Shown here piece after piece: positions 31,044 through 40,844 of a stretch of 62,882 nucleotides of DNA. The translations under genes and the position numbers were made by a program. The notes below the pieces were generated by a model. The model was given only the letters and a program-made list of their open reading frames with translations, was not told where the DNA came from and made no database searches. The DNA is from an uncultured Rhodospirillaceae bacterium. GTDB taxonomy: Bacteria > Pseudomonadota > Alphaproteobacteria > Rhodospirillales > Magnetospirillaceae. The first letter of the stretch is position 1. Each line of letters opens with the position of its first letter. Where the stretch lies: contig CAIUSV010000020.1 in assembly GCA_903901915.1 (NCBI GenBank), positions 1 to 62,882 on the forward strand. The letters run 5' to 3'.

Positions 31044-31758
31044 AGCGGCGGTCGCGGCCATGGAAATCGCGAATGGCGGCCTCCAGCTCGGCACGGCCGA
31101 ATTCCGGCCAGAGAGTCTCGATGAACACCAGTTCGGCGTAGGCGCTCTGCCACAACAGGAAATTGCTGATCCGCTTTTCGCCGCTGGTCCGGATGATCAG
31201 GTCGGGATCGGGGATGCCGGCAGTGAAAAGCCGGTCGGCAAGCATGCCGTCATCGACGTCATCGGGTGCGATCCGGCCGGCCGCCACCTCGCGGGCCAAG
31301 CGCCGGGCCGCTTCGACGATTTCTTGCCGGCCGCCATAAGACAACGCCAGCACCAGGGTCAGGGCGGTATTGCCAGCGGTCTTGGCCTCCGCTTCATTGA
31401 TCAACCGGACGATATCGACACCCAGCCGCTCGCGATCGCCGATCACCTTGAGGCGGATACCGTTTTTGTGAAGATTGTTGATTTCGTTGCGAAGGTACAG
31501 CCGCAACAGGCCCATCAGGTCGGCGACCTCGCCAGCCGGACGCTTCCAATTTTCCGAAGAAAACCCGTAGAGCGTCAGGTAAGACACCCCCAATTCCCGG
31601 GCGGCCTCGACAGTGCGACGCACCGACTCGGCGCCGCGCTTGTGGCCAGCGGTACGGGGTAACCCCCTAGCCTTGGCCCAGCGTCCGTTGCCATCCATGA
31701 TAATGGCGACGTGCACCGGCGGCGGCGGAATGTCGGACGTGGCGGCGGCGGGTTCCAT
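31027..31758 (-). CDS. uppS: Undecaprenyl diphosphate synthase
   Basis: 243 residues. It condenses isopentenyl diphosphate on farnesyl diphosphate to make the lipid carrier of peptidoglycan and lipopolysaccharide. Motifs: IIMDGNGRWAKARGLPRTAG with catalytic D22, YLTLYGFSSENWKRP, LALSYGGRQEI and DLIIRTSGEKRISNFLLWQ. Its ATG shares one base with the frr stop (TAATG), a translational coupling. Confidence 0.97.
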   Translation of the reverse strand: MEPAAATSDIPPPPVHVAIIMDGNGRWAKARGLPRTAGHKRGAESVRRTVEAARELGVSYLTLYGFSSENWKRPAGEVADLMGLLRLYLRNEINNLHKNGIRLKVIGDRERLGVDIVRLINEAEAKTAGNTALTLVLALSYGGRQEIVEAARRLAREVAAGRIAPDDVDDGMLADRLFTAGIPDPDLIIRTSGEKRISNFLLWQSAYAELVFIETLWPEFGRAELEAAIRDFHGRDRRYGTAR

Positions 31759-32330
31759 TACACCTGCATTATTTCTTTTTCTTTATGAGCCAAATGCTCG
31801 TCAATTTTCTTGATGGTGTCGTCGGTGATGCTTTGGATGTCCTTTTCATGCTTCTTAATCTCGTCTTCCGAGATATGGCCATCCTTCTCCATCTTCTTCA
31901 GCGTATCCATGCCGTCCCGGCGAACGTTCCGCACGGAAACCCGGGCCTGCTCGGAGTATTTACCGGCAACCTTCTGAAGTTCCTTGCGTCGTTCCTCGTT
32001 AAGGGCCGGAATCGGCACCCGCACCATCTGGCCGTCCGCCTGCGGATTAAGACCAAGGCCGGCGTCACGAATGGATTTCTCGACCGCCTTGACCAATCCC
32101 TTGTCCCACACCTGAACGGTCAGCATACGCGGTTCGGGAACACCAACGGTACCGCACTGGCTGATGGGCATGGCCTGACCATAAGCCTCCACCACCACCG
32201 GATCCAGCAGGTTGATGGAAGCGCGACCGGAGCGGAGGCCGGAAAACTCCTTCTTCAGGACCTCGACGGCACTATCCATGCGGCGGCCGATATCCTTCCT
32301 AAGATCATTCCATTTGGTCGGAGCGGACAA
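31758..32330 (-). CDS. frr: Ribosome recycling factor
   Basis: 190 residues. It splits post-termination ribosomes with EF-G. The three-helix bundle domain and the small beta domain show [49 protein letters not shown] and the final [19 protein letters not shown]. It starts 17 bp after the pyrH stop. Confidence 0.97.
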   Translation of the reverse strand: MSAPTKWNDLRKDIGRRMDSAVEVLKKEFSGLRSGRASINLLDPVVVEAYGQAMPISQCGTVGVPEPRMLTVQVWDKGLVKAVEKSIRDAGLGLNPQADGQMVRVPIPALNEERRKELQKVAGKYSEQARVSVRNVRRDGMDTLKKMEKDGHISEDEIKKHEKDIQSITDDTIKKIDEHLAHKEKEIMQV

Positions 32331-32347
32331 AAGACAAACCCCCCTTC

Positions 32348-33070
32348 CTAGTCGTTGGCGATAATGGTGAACAGGCCACGGCCGGAAACCACCTCGGCAA
32401 AAGCGCCGGGGCGATGCAGGTCAAATACCGCGATGGGAACCCGGTTCTCGCGGCACAACGCGATGGCCGAGGTGTCCATCACCGCGAGATCACGGGCCAG
32501 CACCTCGTTGAAGGTCAGGCGATCGAACCGCGTGGCGTCCTTCACCTTCTTGGGATCGGCGGAATAGACACCATCGACCTGGGTCGCCTTCAGCAACACG
32601 TCGCAGCCCATCTCGACGGCGCGAAGCGCGGCGGCGGTGTCGGTGGTGAAGAATGGATTGCCGGTACCGGCGGCGAAAATCACCACCCTGCCCTTTTCCA
32701 GATGGCGGATGGCGCGGCGGCGAATGAACGACTCGCAGACCGTCGGCATGACAATGGCCGACTGCACCCGCGTCTGGACCCCCACCTTCTCCAGCGCGTT
32801 CTGCACCGACAGCGAATTGATGACGGTGGCCAACATGCCCATGTTGTCCGCCGCCGCCCGTTCCATGCCGGTGGATGCACCAGAGACGCCGCGAAAGATG
32901 TTGCCGCCGCCGATGACGACGCAGACCTCGACGCCGAGATCGCGGACAGCCTTGACCTCGCCGGCAACCCGGTCAACCGTGGCCGGATCAAGGCCGTACT
33001 CCCGCGTGCCCATCAGGCCTTCGCCCGATATCTTGAGGAGAACGCGGCGGAATTTGGCGTCGCTGCCCAT
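32348..33070 (-). CDS. pyrH: UMP kinase
   Basis: 240 residues of the amino-acid-kinase fold. It phosphorylates UMP to UDP, feeding RNA and the UDP-sugars used by the lpx genes downstream. Motifs: [45 protein letters not shown] and [16 protein letters not shown] 133-bp gap with a hairpin separates it from tsf. Confidence 0.97.
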   Translation of the reverse strand: MGSDAKFRRVLLKISGEGLMGTREYGLDPATVDRVAGEVKAVRDLGVEVCVVIGGGNIFRGVSGASTGMERAAADNMGMLATVINSLSVQNALEKVGVQTRVQSAIVMPTVCESFIRRRAIRHLEKGRVVIFAAGTGNPFFTTDTAAALRAVEMGCDVLLKATQVDGVYSADPKKVKDATRFDRLTFNEVLARDLAVMDTSAIALCRENRVPIAVFDLHRPGAFAEVVSGRGLFTIIAND

Positions 33071-33164
33071 GGACTTCCCCAGGCTTGGTGGCCCCGCTGA
33101 CGACGGTTTCAGCCGGGGCGGCGGCGATCATACACCATTCCGCCCCACTGTCGCGCCTGTTGTG

Positions 33165-33188
33165 GGGCCGCCCGTCACCGGGCGGCCC
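33165..33188 (-). terminator. GC-rich hairpin after tsf
   Basis: GGGCCGCCCG-TCAC-CGGGCGGCCC is a perfect ten-pair stem 16 bp beyond the tsf stop. No T-run follows on the minus strand, so read-through into pyrH is likely; it may be a partial terminator or an mRNA end stabiliser. Confidence 0.55.
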
Positions 33189-33203
33189 GTCACCGATCGC
33201 GGA

Positions 33204-34130
33204 TCAGTGCCCGAGTTGGGCGGCGACTTCGGCGGCGAAGTCCTTTTCCTCCCGCTCGATGCCTTCACCGAGGGCGAAGCGGACGAAACCGGCCAACTTG
33301 ACCGGCGCGCCGATCTCCTTGCCCACCGTCTCCAACACCTTGGAAATCTTGCTTTCCTGGTCGATCACGAAGATCTGCTCGGAGAGACAGACTTCCTCGT
33401 AATACTTGCGAATACGGCCTTCGACCATCTTCTCGATAACGTTGGCGGGCTTGCCCGACGCCTGGGCCTGCTCGGTAAGCACGGCCTTCTCGCGCTCCAG
33501 CGCCGCCGAATCGACCGCGCTGGGGTCGAGGAACTGCGGGTTGGCGGCGGCGACATGCATGGCAAGCTGCTTGCCCAATTCGCCGAGACGGGCGGCGTCA
33601 CCGGTGGATTCCAGGGCAACCAAGCAGCCGATCTTGCCCAGGCCGGGGGCGATGGCGGTATGAACATAGGAGGCCACGACGCCATGGGGCACTTCGAGCC
33701 GCACGGCGCGACGAAGATTCATGTTCTCGCCGATCGTGGCGATCAACGCGGTCAACTGTTCGGCGACGGTCTTGCCGGCACCGGGGAACGGCGCGGCCTT
33801 GATGCCCTCCAGATCGCCACCCTTATCCAGGCCGACACCGGCGACGGCGGCGACAAAACCCTGGAACTGGTCGTTGCGGGCGACGAAATCGGTCTCGGCG
33901 TTGACTTCGACGGCAACGCCCTTGGTGCCGGCGGCGGCGATGCCGACCAAGCCCTCGGCGGCTACGCGGCCGGCCTTCTTGGCGGCGGCGGCAAGGCCCT
34001 TGGTGCGCAGCCAGTCGACGGCGGCTTCGATGTCGCCGGCAGTCTCACCCAGCGCCTTCTTGCAGTCCATCATGCCGGCGCCGGTCTTTTCGCGCAGTTC
34101 CTTGACCAGCGAAGCGGTAATCTCGGCCAT
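33204..34130 (-). CDS. tsf: Elongation factor Ts
   Basis: 308 residues. It recycles EF-Tu-GDP. Family blocks: [19 protein letters not shown] near the N-terminus, [11 protein letters not shown], and the C-terminal module with [21 protein letters not shown] and [13 protein letters not shown]. It follows rpsB, as in almost all bacteria, with 93 bp between. Confidence 0.98.
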   Translation of the reverse strand: MAEITASLVKELREKTGAGMMDCKKALGETAGDIEAAVDWLRTKGLAAAAKKAGRVAAEGLVGIAAAGTKGVAVEVNAETDFVARNDQFQGFVAAVAGVGLDKGGDLEGIKAAPFPGAGKTVAEQLTALIATIGENMNLRRAVRLEVPHGVVASYVHTAIAPGLGKIGCLVALESTGDAARLGELGKQLAMHVAAANPQFLDPSAVDSAALEREKAVLTEQAQASGKPANVIEKMVEGRIRKYYEEVCLSEQIFVIDQESKISKVLETVGKEIGAPVKLAGFVRFALGEGIEREEKDFAAEVAAQLGH

Positions 34131-34175
34131 GGCTAATCCTCTCTCGGACGGAATCGTAATCGTGGATCAACGAAC

Positions 34176-34206
34176 GAATGGCGGCGAACGCTCGTCGCCG
34201 CCATTC
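34176..34206 (-). other. Hairpin in the rpsB-tsf gap
   Basis: Arms GAATGGCGGCGA and TCGCCGCCATTC form a perfect 12-pair stem with a seven-base loop, 18 bp after rpsB. No T-run follows. A terminator or processing hairpin that lowers tsf relative to rpsB is plausible. Confidence 0.55.
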
Positions 34207-34223
34207 GGACGCTAGGTGAAGGT

Positions 34224-35024
34224 TTAGACCGACTGGGCGGGGGCTTCCGCGGCGGCAGCCTCGGCCTGGACCTCGGGGATCTGCTCCACCGGGGCTTCGA
34301 CACTGGCGCCGACGTCGCCACCACCACGGGTGATCTCGGCCTGGATGCCGTCGAGTACGGCCCCGGCCATCAGATCGCAGTAGGTCTGGATGGCGCGGAT
34401 GGCATCGTCGTTGCCGGGGATCGGATAGGTGATGCCCTGCGGATCACAGTTGGAGTCAAGGATCGCCACCACCGGAATGCCCAGCTTGTTGGCCTCCTGG
34501 ACCGCCAGCGCTTCCTTGTTGGTGTCGATGATGAACAGGATATCGGGCAGGCCGCCCATCTCCTTGATGCCGCCAAGGGCGCGATCGAGCTTGTCCTTCT
34601 CGCGCGACAGCACCAGCTGTTCCTTCTTGGTCAGGCCGGCCAGGGCGCCCGAGGACAGTTGCTCGTCCAGTTCACGCAGCCGCTTGATCGAGTTGGAGAT
34701 GGTCTTCCAGTTGGTCAGCATGCCACCGAGCCACCGGTGGTTGACATAGTATTGGCCGCAACGCTTGGCCGCCTCGGCGACGATGTCCGACGCCTGATGC
34801 TTGGTCCCGACGAACAGCACACGCCCACCACCGGCGGTAACGTCGCGCACCGCCTGCATGGCACGGTGCAGCATCGGCACGCTCTGTTGCAGGTCGATGA
34901 TGTGGATGCCGTTGCGGATACCGAAGAGGTACGAAGCCATCTTCGGGTTCCAGCGGCGGGTGTTGTGACCGAAATGGACGCCGGCTTCGACGAGCTGACG
35001 CATGGAGAACGTGGGCAGAGCCAT
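34224..35024 (-). CDS. rpsB: 30S ribosomal protein S2
   Basis: 266 residues from the ATG at 35024; the ORF is open upstream to 35396, but homology begins at [21 protein letters not shown]2 binds late to the small subunit. Conserved: [27 protein letters not shown] and [14 protein letters not shown]. The C-terminal 30 residues are an acidic Ala/Glu/Val-rich tail, common in alphaproteobacteria. GGAG-like sites precede the start. A good promoter lies 125 bp upstream. Confidence 0.98.
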   Translation of the reverse strand: MALPTFSMRQLVEAGVHFGHNTRRWNPKMASYLFGIRNGIHIIDLQQSVPMLHRAMQAVRDVTAGGGRVLFVGTKHQASDIVAEAAKRCGQYYVNHRWLGGMLTNWKTISNSIKRLRELDEQLSSGALAGLTKKEQLVLSREKDKLDRALGGIKEMGGLPDILFIIDTNKEALAVQEANKLGIPVVAILDSNCDPQGITYPIPGNDDAIRAIQTYCDLMAGAVLDGIQAEITRGGGDVGASVEAPVEQIPEVQAEAAAAEAPAQSV

Positions 35025-35147
35025 CGGAAAGTCCTTTGCTTCTCCGGTTGAACCTCCGCGGGAGTAGTCGGGCAAAGCCCAACACCGGAGCGAACGAGCG
35101 GCACATCCGTACCGCCGCCGCGATCCCGCGTGCGGATTGGTGGCGGG

Positions 35148-35198
35148 GTTAATACGCCCACCCACCTGGATTTGCAAGTGCCTTCGGCGCGTATTAAC
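35148..35198. repeat. Inverted repeat around the rpsB promoter
   Basis: GTTAATACGC at 35148-35157 and GCGTATTAAC at 35189-35198 are perfect ten-base inverted arms, 31 bp apart. One arm covers the rpsB -10 box; the other covers the mepA stop. It could be a looping or dimer operator, or a symmetrical second promoter. Confidence 0.45.
35149..35177 (-). promoter_or_regulatory. Sigma-70-type promoter for rpsB
   Basis: On the minus strand TTGCAA (35177-35172), a 17-bp spacer, then TATTAA (35154-35149). The start would lie near 35142, giving a leader of about 118 nt that could hold an S2 feedback site. It is the best -35/-10 pair I found, and it heads the long minus-strand block. Confidence 0.65.
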
Positions 35199-36015
35199 GT
35201 CGAAGCACGCTTGCGCACGCGTCCGGCAGCGGCCGGGACTGGTGATGCGGTTTGTCGGGCGGCGCCGGCCAAGTCGGCTTGTCCAGCCACGACAGCAGTT
35301 CTGCACCACAGCCATCACCTTCGGGAAACGGCTTTTGGATCTGACAGTCCGGACTATCCGACGGGCAGGCCAGACGGACATGAAAATGCTCGTCATGGCC
35401 CCACCACGGCCGCAACTTGGCCAGCCAAGCCCGGTCGGCCGCCGGAGCGGCGCGACACATCTCGCGCTTGATCACCGGATTGACGAAGATTCGTTCGACC
35501 TCGGGGGCGCGGGCCGCCAACTCAAGCAATCGCGCCTGATCGGGCGTCCACGCCCCCTGGTCGAGAGCGGCATAACGCACCATGCCAAGCGGCCTTGGCG
35601 CCTCGGTCTCCGCCCGGCCCAGGCGTCGCGGCGTCAACCGGAACCAGATATCGACGTCAAGGCCGTTCTGGTGGCTGGCGTGGCCGGATGCCATCGGACC
35701 GCCGCGGGGCTGGGCCATATCGCCGATCAGCAAGCCGGGAATACCCTCCCGCGCCGCCGTCGCCGCCAGATCGCGGACGAACGCCACCATGGTCGGGTGC
35801 CCCCAGTGGCGGTTGCGGGACGGCCGCAACACCTGATAGCCGGGCCCCTCCAGCGGCAGCGACACCGCCCCCCTCAGGCAGCCGGCGGCGGCGGAGCCGA
35901 TCACCTCGGCCTGCCCCGGCGCGGGCGTGGCGACCGCCGCCCAGTCCGTCCCGGCTTCGGCCGGGCCAGCGAACGCCACGGTCAGAACAGCCAGCAACAA
36001 CGCCCGCGCGATCAA
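35194..36015 (-). CDS. mepA: Penicillin-insensitive murein endopeptidase
   Basis: 273 residues if begun at TTG 36015, which overlaps the HD-GYP stop in ATTGA; this start places a signal peptide ([19 protein letters not shown]) at the very N-terminus. The first ATG in frame lies far inside the upstream gene. It is a LAS-type zinc peptidase cutting D-Ala-mDAP cross-links. Ligand motifs: [15 protein letters not shown] and [10 protein letters not shown]. Cysteines that form disulphides in E. coli MepA seem kept ([22 protein letters not shown]). Confidence 0.9.
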   Translation of the reverse strand: MIARALLLAVLTVAFAGPAEAGTDWAAVATPAPGQAEVIGSAAAGCLRGAVSLPLEGPGYQVLRPSRNRHWGHPTMVAFVRDLAATAAREGIPGLLIGDMAQPRGGPMASGHASHQNGLDVDIWFRLTPRRLGRAETEAPRPLGMVRYAALDQGAWTPDQARLLELAARAPEVERIFVNPVIKREMCRAAPAADRAWLAKLRPWWGHDEHFHVRLACPSDSPDCQIQKPFPEGDGCGAELLSWLDKPTWPAPPDKPHHQSRPLPDACASVLRR

Positions 36016-37202
36016 TCCAGCACCGTTTCCTCGAACCGCACCTGGATTGCCTCGATCTCGGCGGTGCTGTCCAAAAGTGCCGCGACGCATTCGGGATCGA
36101 ATTTGATGCCCGCCTCCCGCCGCAGCAGGTCGAATGCCGCCTCGTTGGTCCATGCCTGTTTGTAGGGCCGCACCGAGGTCAGGGCGTCGAAAACGTCGGC
36201 GACGGTGGCAATACGCGCCTCGAGGGGGATCCGATCCCCGGCGAGACCATGAGGATAACCGCTGCCGTCCAATGCCTCGTGGTGATAGGCGACGACGTTG
36301 CGCAATAGATCGAAATGGGGCAGCGACTGGCTCCCGAAATCGAAAATCAGCATGTCGGTGATGTCGATGCCATGCACCACATGGGTCTTCATCACGTTGA
36401 ATTCCTCAAAGGTCAGTTTTCCCGGCTTGAACAGGATATGGTCGGGCACCGAGATCTTGCCGACATCATGAAGCGGCGCGAACTGGAACAGATATTCGAC
36501 GAACTCGTCGCTCAGGTCGAATTTCCCGGCCAGCTTCTGCGCCACCAGGCGGGCATACCGCGCCATGCGGGCGAGATGGGCGCCCGTCTCCTCGTCGCGA
36601 ACCGTCGACACCCGCCGAATCACCCGGACCGCCGCCCGCATCATGTGCACCGCGTCCAGTTCGCGCATAACCATCTGCCCGATCAGCTCGGCATAAGGGT
36701 GCAGGCGCTGCGTCACCTGGGGGGTGAAAAAGTCTTTTTCCGAGGCGTTGATGAACAGGAAGCCGTAAAATTGCCCCTTGGTCCGGATCGGCACGGTATA
36801 ACTTGACCGGTAACCGACGGCGGCAAGACGGGTCGCGTGCTCCTGGCCCGACAGCGCCACGGCATCCAGGTCGTTGATGACGCGGGGCATACCGTTCAGC
36901 GCCAGTTGGTGCAGCCCGGGAATCCGGTCCAGCCGCGCCGACGAATGGTCGAGCGGACTGCCGCCATCGCTGGAATGGATGAAGGTCTTGAGGATGTCCG
37001 TGCGCTCGTCATAGAGCGCTACGGCAATGCGGGTGACCGCCGTAAGCTCGCCGGTTCCCTTGACCTCGCGATGCAGGCGGACCAATCGCTCGGCCAGCCC
37101 CTGGTGCATGGACGAATCAGCGGCATGGACCGCGCCGTCGGACCTCACGATGACACTCCGCTTCCGAACCGTCGACGCCCCTCGATCCCCAAATCGCCGC
37201 AT
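36012..37202 (-). CDS. GAF-like and HD-GYP domain cyclic-di-GMP phosphodiesterase
   Basis: 396 residues. Residues about 45-185 look like a GAF domain (YRSSYTVPIRTKGQFYGFLFIN); 195-385 is an HD-GYP domain with HLARMARYA, HDVGKI, KTHVVHG, HHEALDGSGYPHGL and DVFDALTSVRPYK. Conserved metal and GYP residues are present, so cyclic-di-GMP hydrolysis is likely. No membrane part is seen. An internal start near residue 19 is possible. The downstream mepA is translationally coupled, hinting at joint control of motility or wall state. Confidence 0.92.
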   Translation of the reverse strand: MRRFGDRGASTVRKRSVIVRSDGAVHAADSSMHQGLAERLVRLHREVKGTGELTAVTRIAVALYDERTDILKTFIHSSDGGSPLDHSSARLDRIPGLHQLALNGMPRVINDLDAVALSGQEHATRLAAVGYRSSYTVPIRTKGQFYGFLFINASEKDFFTPQVTQRLHPYAELIGQMVMRELDAVHMMRAAVRVIRRVSTVRDEETGAHLARMARYARLVAQKLAGKFDLSDEFVEYLFQFAPLHDVGKISVPDHILFKPGKLTFEEFNVMKTHVVHGIDITDMLIFDFGSQSLPHFDLLRNVVAYHHEALDGSGYPHGLAGDRIPLEARIATVADVFDALTSVRPYKQAWTNEAAFDLLRREAGIKFDPECVAALLDSTAEIEAIQVRFEETVLD

Positions 37203-37284
37203 TGCGGCAGGCCGCCGACATCCGCCGCCCCTTCTATAGCATCGGTTTAGAAGCGGTCAAAGGATCATTTGGAATACCTCTTCT

Positions 37285-37319
37285 GCCAGCGGCCTGATCC
37301 GTCGAATCGGGCCGCTGGC
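37285..37319 (-). terminator. Hairpin after the acyl-CoA synthetase gene
   Basis: GCCAGCGGCC pairs perfectly with GGCCGCTGGC, with four further inner pairs including one wobble, eight bases past the stop. No T-run, so Rho may assist. Confidence 0.55.
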
Positions 37320-37326
37320 GGCAAAA

Positions 37327-38961
37327 TCAGTCGTTGAGTTTCTTCGCCATCTCGCGGAGCACGAATTTCTGCACCTTGCCGGTGGAGGTCTTGGGCAGTG
37401 AAGTGAAGACCACCGTACGCGGGCATTTGTAATGGGCCAGACGCTCGCGGCAGAAGGCCATAAGTTCCTCGGCGGTGGCGCTGGCGCCCTCTCTCAGGCC
37501 GATGAAGGCGCACGGCGTCTCGCCCCACTTCTCGTCGGGCCGCGCCACCACGGCGGCTTCGCCCACCGCCGGATGCTGGTAGAGCACCCCTTCGACCTCG
37601 ATGGTCGAGATGTTCTCGCCACCCGAAATGATGATGTCCTTCGAGCGGTCCTTCAGCTCGATATAGCCATCGGCATGCCACACGCCGAGATCGCCGGTAT
37701 GGAACCAGCCACCGGCAAAGGCCTCCTGGGTGGCGCTGGGATTCTTAAGGTATCCCTTCATTACCACGTTGCCGCGATAGAACACCTCGCCCATGGTCAG
37801 GCCGTCCTTGGGCACGGGCTTCAGCGTCACCGCGTCGGCCACCATCATGTCTTCCTCGTTGATATAGCGCACCCCCTGACGGGACTTCAGCCGTGCCCTC
37901 TCGTCCAACGGCAACTCATCCCATTCCTCGTGCCAGGCGCAGACGGTGGCGGGGCCGTACACCTCGGTCAGGCCGTAGACATGAGTGATCTTGAACCCTT
38001 GCCCCTCCAGCCGCCCGATTACCGCCGCCGGCGGTGGCGCCGCCGCGGTCATGAACTGAACCTGATGCGGCAGCGGCCGGCGATCCTTCTCCGGCGCGTT
38101 GATCAGCATCCCCATGACAATGGGAGCGCCGCACATGTGCGTGACCTTGTGATCCTCGATCGCCGTGAACATGCCGGCGGCGTCGACCCGGCGCAAGCAG
38201 ACATGGGTACCCGCCAGCGCGGTGATGGTCCAAGGAAAACACCAGCCGTTGCAGTGGAACATGGGCAAGGTCCACAGATAGACCGGATGTCCCGTCATCC
38301 CCCAGTTGACGACATTGCCCAGGGCGTTGATGTAGGCACCGCGGTGGTGATAGACGACGCCCTTGGGATTACCGGTGGTGCCCGAGGTATAGTTCAGCGC
38401 GATGGCTTCCCATTCGTCCTCCGGCCAGCGCCAAGCGTAGTTGGGATCGCCACCGGCAAGAAATGCCTCGTAATCGCACTCGCCCAGCAGCTCGCCGCCG
38501 ACATATTGCGGGTCGTCGATATCGATCACCAGCGGCCGCTTGGGCATCTGGGACAGCGCCTTCTTGATCACCGGCGAGAACTCGCGATCGGTGAACAGCA
38601 CCTTGGCTTCGCCATGCTGAAGCATGAAGGCGATGGCTTCGGCATCGAGACGGATGTTCAACGCGCACAGCACGGCGCCGATCATGGGAACGCCGAAGGT
38701 CGCCTCGAACGCCGCCGGAGTGTTGGCGGCCATGAATGCCACCGTGTCACCGACGCCGATGCCTCGCTTGGCCAATGCCGATGCCAGCCGGCGGCATCGA
38801 TCGTAGCTTTCGCTCCAGGTAAAGCGCAGGTCGCCGTGAATCACCGAAATCCGCTTGGGATACACCGACGCGGACCGTTCCAGGAATCCCAACGGCGTCA
38901 GCGGCATGTAATTGGCGGCATTCTTGTCGAGGTGCATCTCATAAGGATTGGCGCCGGACAT
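37327..38961 (-). CDS. Acyl-CoA synthetase (AMP-forming)
   Basis: 544 residues from the ATG at 38961 with GGGGAGAG upstream. ANL-superfamily adenylating enzyme: P-loop YTSGTTGNPKGVVYHH, YGLTEVYGP, GYIELKDRSKDIIISGGEN with the hinge and the C-terminal catalytic lysine in STGKVQKF. It resembles broad medium/long-chain fatty acyl-CoA ligases of the kind often annotated as acyl-CoA synthetase; the related DMSP enzyme DmdB cannot be excluded. Substrate is not visible. It stands alone, divergent from a lipid kinase gene. Confidence 0.9.
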   Translation of the reverse strand: MSGANPYEMHLDKNAANYMPLTPLGFLERSASVYPKRISVIHGDLRFTWSESYDRCRRLASALAKRGIGVGDTVAFMAANTPAAFEATFGVPMIGAVLCALNIRLDAEAIAFMLQHGEAKVLFTDREFSPVIKKALSQMPKRPLVIDIDDPQYVGGELLGECDYEAFLAGGDPNYAWRWPEDEWEAIALNYTSGTTGNPKGVVYHHRGAYINALGNVVNWGMTGHPVYLWTLPMFHCNGWCFPWTITALAGTHVCLRRVDAAGMFTAIEDHKVTHMCGAPIVMGMLINAPEKDRRPLPHQVQFMTAAAPPPAAVIGRLEGQGFKITHVYGLTEVYGPATVCAWHEEWDELPLDERARLKSRQGVRYINEEDMMVADAVTLKPVPKDGLTMGEVFYRGNVVMKGYLKNPSATQEAFAGGWFHTGDLGVWHADGYIELKDRSKDIIISGGENISTIEVEGVLYQHPAVGEAAVVARPDEKWGETPCAFIGLREGASATAEELMAFCRERLAHYKCPRTVVFTSLPKTSTGKVQKFVLREMAKKLND

Positions 38962-39113
38962 CTCTAGTCTCTCCCCTTGATGATCCCGGTGAGGCTGGCG
39001 AACCGACGGCCGCTTCCCCGTTGCCCGAGAGCATGAGACCACGCCCACCGCATTTCAACCGGCATTTGCCATCGCCCTTGACAGCGGCACCGGGGCGCGG
39101 TGCTGTCTAGGGC

Positions 39114-40019
39114 ATGAGACTATCTCTCGTCATCAATCGCTCGGCCGGCAGCTTTCGCACCTTGCCGCTCGACGATACCGTCGCCGCCGTCACCGCCGCG
39201 CTGGCCGAGGCGGGGCACACGGTCGAGACCGTGCTGGTCGGGCGCCGCGACCTTGCCGGTGCCCTGTCGTCCATGGCGGAGCGGCGCGACCTCGATGCCG
39301 TCGTGGTCGGCGGTGGCGACGGCACCATGATGACCGCCGTGCTGGCCGGATTGGGGCGGAGGACGCCGCTTGGCATGGTGCCGTTGGGAACTCTCAACCT
39401 TTTCGCCCGTGACCTCGGCCTGCCGCTCGACCCGGTCGAGGCCGCCCGGGTTCTCGCCGCCGCCGAACCGGCCGATATCGACCTGGGTGAAGTCAACGGC
39501 CTACCGTTCGCCATCTGGGCGTCGCTGGGAATGCATCCCTGGGTGGTGCGGCGGCGCGATCATCTCCAGCGCGACGGAATGGGCAAGCGCCGCGCCATGC
39601 TGCTGGCGGCATTGCGGGCGTTGAAACGCTACCCCATGATCGACGTCACCCTGGTCACCAAGGAAGGATCGCTGGCGGTATCGACGCCGATGCTGTTCAT
39701 CACCAACAACTCCTGGCGGGAACAGCGGCCGCCGCTGGCGCGGGAATCCCTCGATTCCGGCCATCTCAGCATCCACGTCGCCGCCTGCGGCGGACGTCTG
39801 TCGCTGTTGCGGCTGGTGGCTGAAACCTTTCTCGGCCACTGGCGCGCCAGCAGCCGGCTTCAGACCTTCTCCGCCGAGGAGGTCCGCGTCACCAGCCGCA
39901 AGCACCGCATGATGGTGTCTTTGGACGGCGAGGTGACGGTGTTGAACTCGCCACTGATCTTCAAGATCAACCCCAAGGCACTCAGGGTTCTGGTCCCCCG
40001 GCACAAGGAGACGGCGTGA
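39114..40019 (+). CDS. Diacylglycerol/lipid kinase family protein
   Basis: 301 residues of the DAGK catalytic fold (YegS/DgkB type). Nucleotide motif VVGGGDGTMMTAV, then PLGMVPLGTLNLFARDLGLP. The C-terminal beta domain holds VSLDGEVTVLNSPLIF. It should phosphorylate a lipid such as diacylglycerol; substrate not known. Its stop overlaps the GTG of the phosphodiesterase gene by four bases. Confidence 0.92.
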   Translation: MRLSLVINRSAGSFRTLPLDDTVAAVTAALAEAGHTVETVLVGRRDLAGALSSMAERRDLDAVVVGGGDGTMMTAVLAGLGRRTPLGMVPLGTLNLFARDLGLPLDPVEAARVLAAAEPADIDLGEVNGLPFAIWASLGMHPWVVRRRDHLQRDGMGKRRAMLLAALRALKRYPMIDVTLVTKEGSLAVSTPMLFITNNSWREQRPPLARESLDSGHLSIHVAACGGRLSLLRLVAETFLGHWRASSRLQTFSAEEVRVTSRKHRMMVSLDGEVTVLNSPLIFKINPKALRVLVPRHKETA

Positions 40020-40813
40020 GAGTTCTGGCCCACCTCTCCGATCTCCATTTCGGCCGCACCGATCCAAAGGTGGTGGCGGCGCTGCTCGCCGACCTGGAGC
40101 GGCACCGCCCCCATCAGGTGATCATTTCCGGCGATCTCACCCAGCGCGCTCGTTCGCACCAGTTCGCCGAGGCACGCGCCTTCCTTGAACGCATGCCGGC
40201 GCCGGCGCTGGTGGTGCCGGGAAATCACGACCTGTCGCCGCTCTATCGCCCGTTCTCCCGCATTTTCCGCCCCCGCGCCAAGTTCCGCCACCACCTGCCG
40301 GGACATGACGAACTACCGGTGTGGACCGACCCCGAGGTGATGGTCATCGGCCTGGACAGCACCCGCTCGCTACGCTGGAAATCCGGCGCGCTTAAGGGCG
40401 CCCACCTGGACCACCTGGAAGAGACCCTGGACAACGCCCCCCAGCATGCGGCACGGGTGGTGTTTCTGCACCATCCGCCCTCGACCGCGTTTTCCGGCCA
40501 TCCGTACGAGGTTCTGGTGGAACACGGCATCGATCTGGTTCTGACCGGCCACGTCCACCATGCCCATGTCGAACTGATCAACGGCGTGCAGGGCGGTTCA
40601 TTGGTGCTGGTCCAGGCCACCACCGCCTGTTCCACCCGACTGCGCGAGGATTCCAACGGCTATTGCCTGGTCCGCCTTGACGGCAACCACATGGAAATCG
40701 GCATCCAGGGCTGGAGCGGCGAAGTGTTCCACACGGTGCGCCACCACTGGTTCGAGAAGTACGCCGGGGCATGGCGGATGATTCCCCGCCCCATGCATGT
40801 GTTTCCGCCTTGA
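40016..40813 (+). CDS. Calcineurin-like metallophosphoesterase
   Basis: 265 residues starting at GTG 40016. All blocks of the binuclear phosphoesterase site are present: LSDLHFG, SGDLTQRA, VPGNHD, FLHHPP and LTGHVHHAH. It is like class III phosphodiesterases (CpdA/Icc), but lipid phosphodiesterase activity would suit its coupling to the lipid kinase gene. No signal peptide. Confidence 0.92.
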   Translation: MRVLAHLSDLHFGRTDPKVVAALLADLERHRPHQVIISGDLTQRARSHQFAEARAFLERMPAPALVVPGNHDLSPLYRPFSRIFRPRAKFRHHLPGHDELPVWTDPEVMVIGLDSTRSLRWKSGALKGAHLDHLEETLDNAPQHAARVVFLHHPPSTAFSGHPYEVLVEHGIDLVLTGHVHHAHVELINGVQGGSLVLVQATTACSTRLREDSNGYCLVRLDGNHMEIGIQGWSGEVFHTVRHHWFEKYAGAWRMIPRPMHVFPP

Positions 40814-40844
40814 TTCGATCCGCCCGCTCGGCCACAACCACCCC

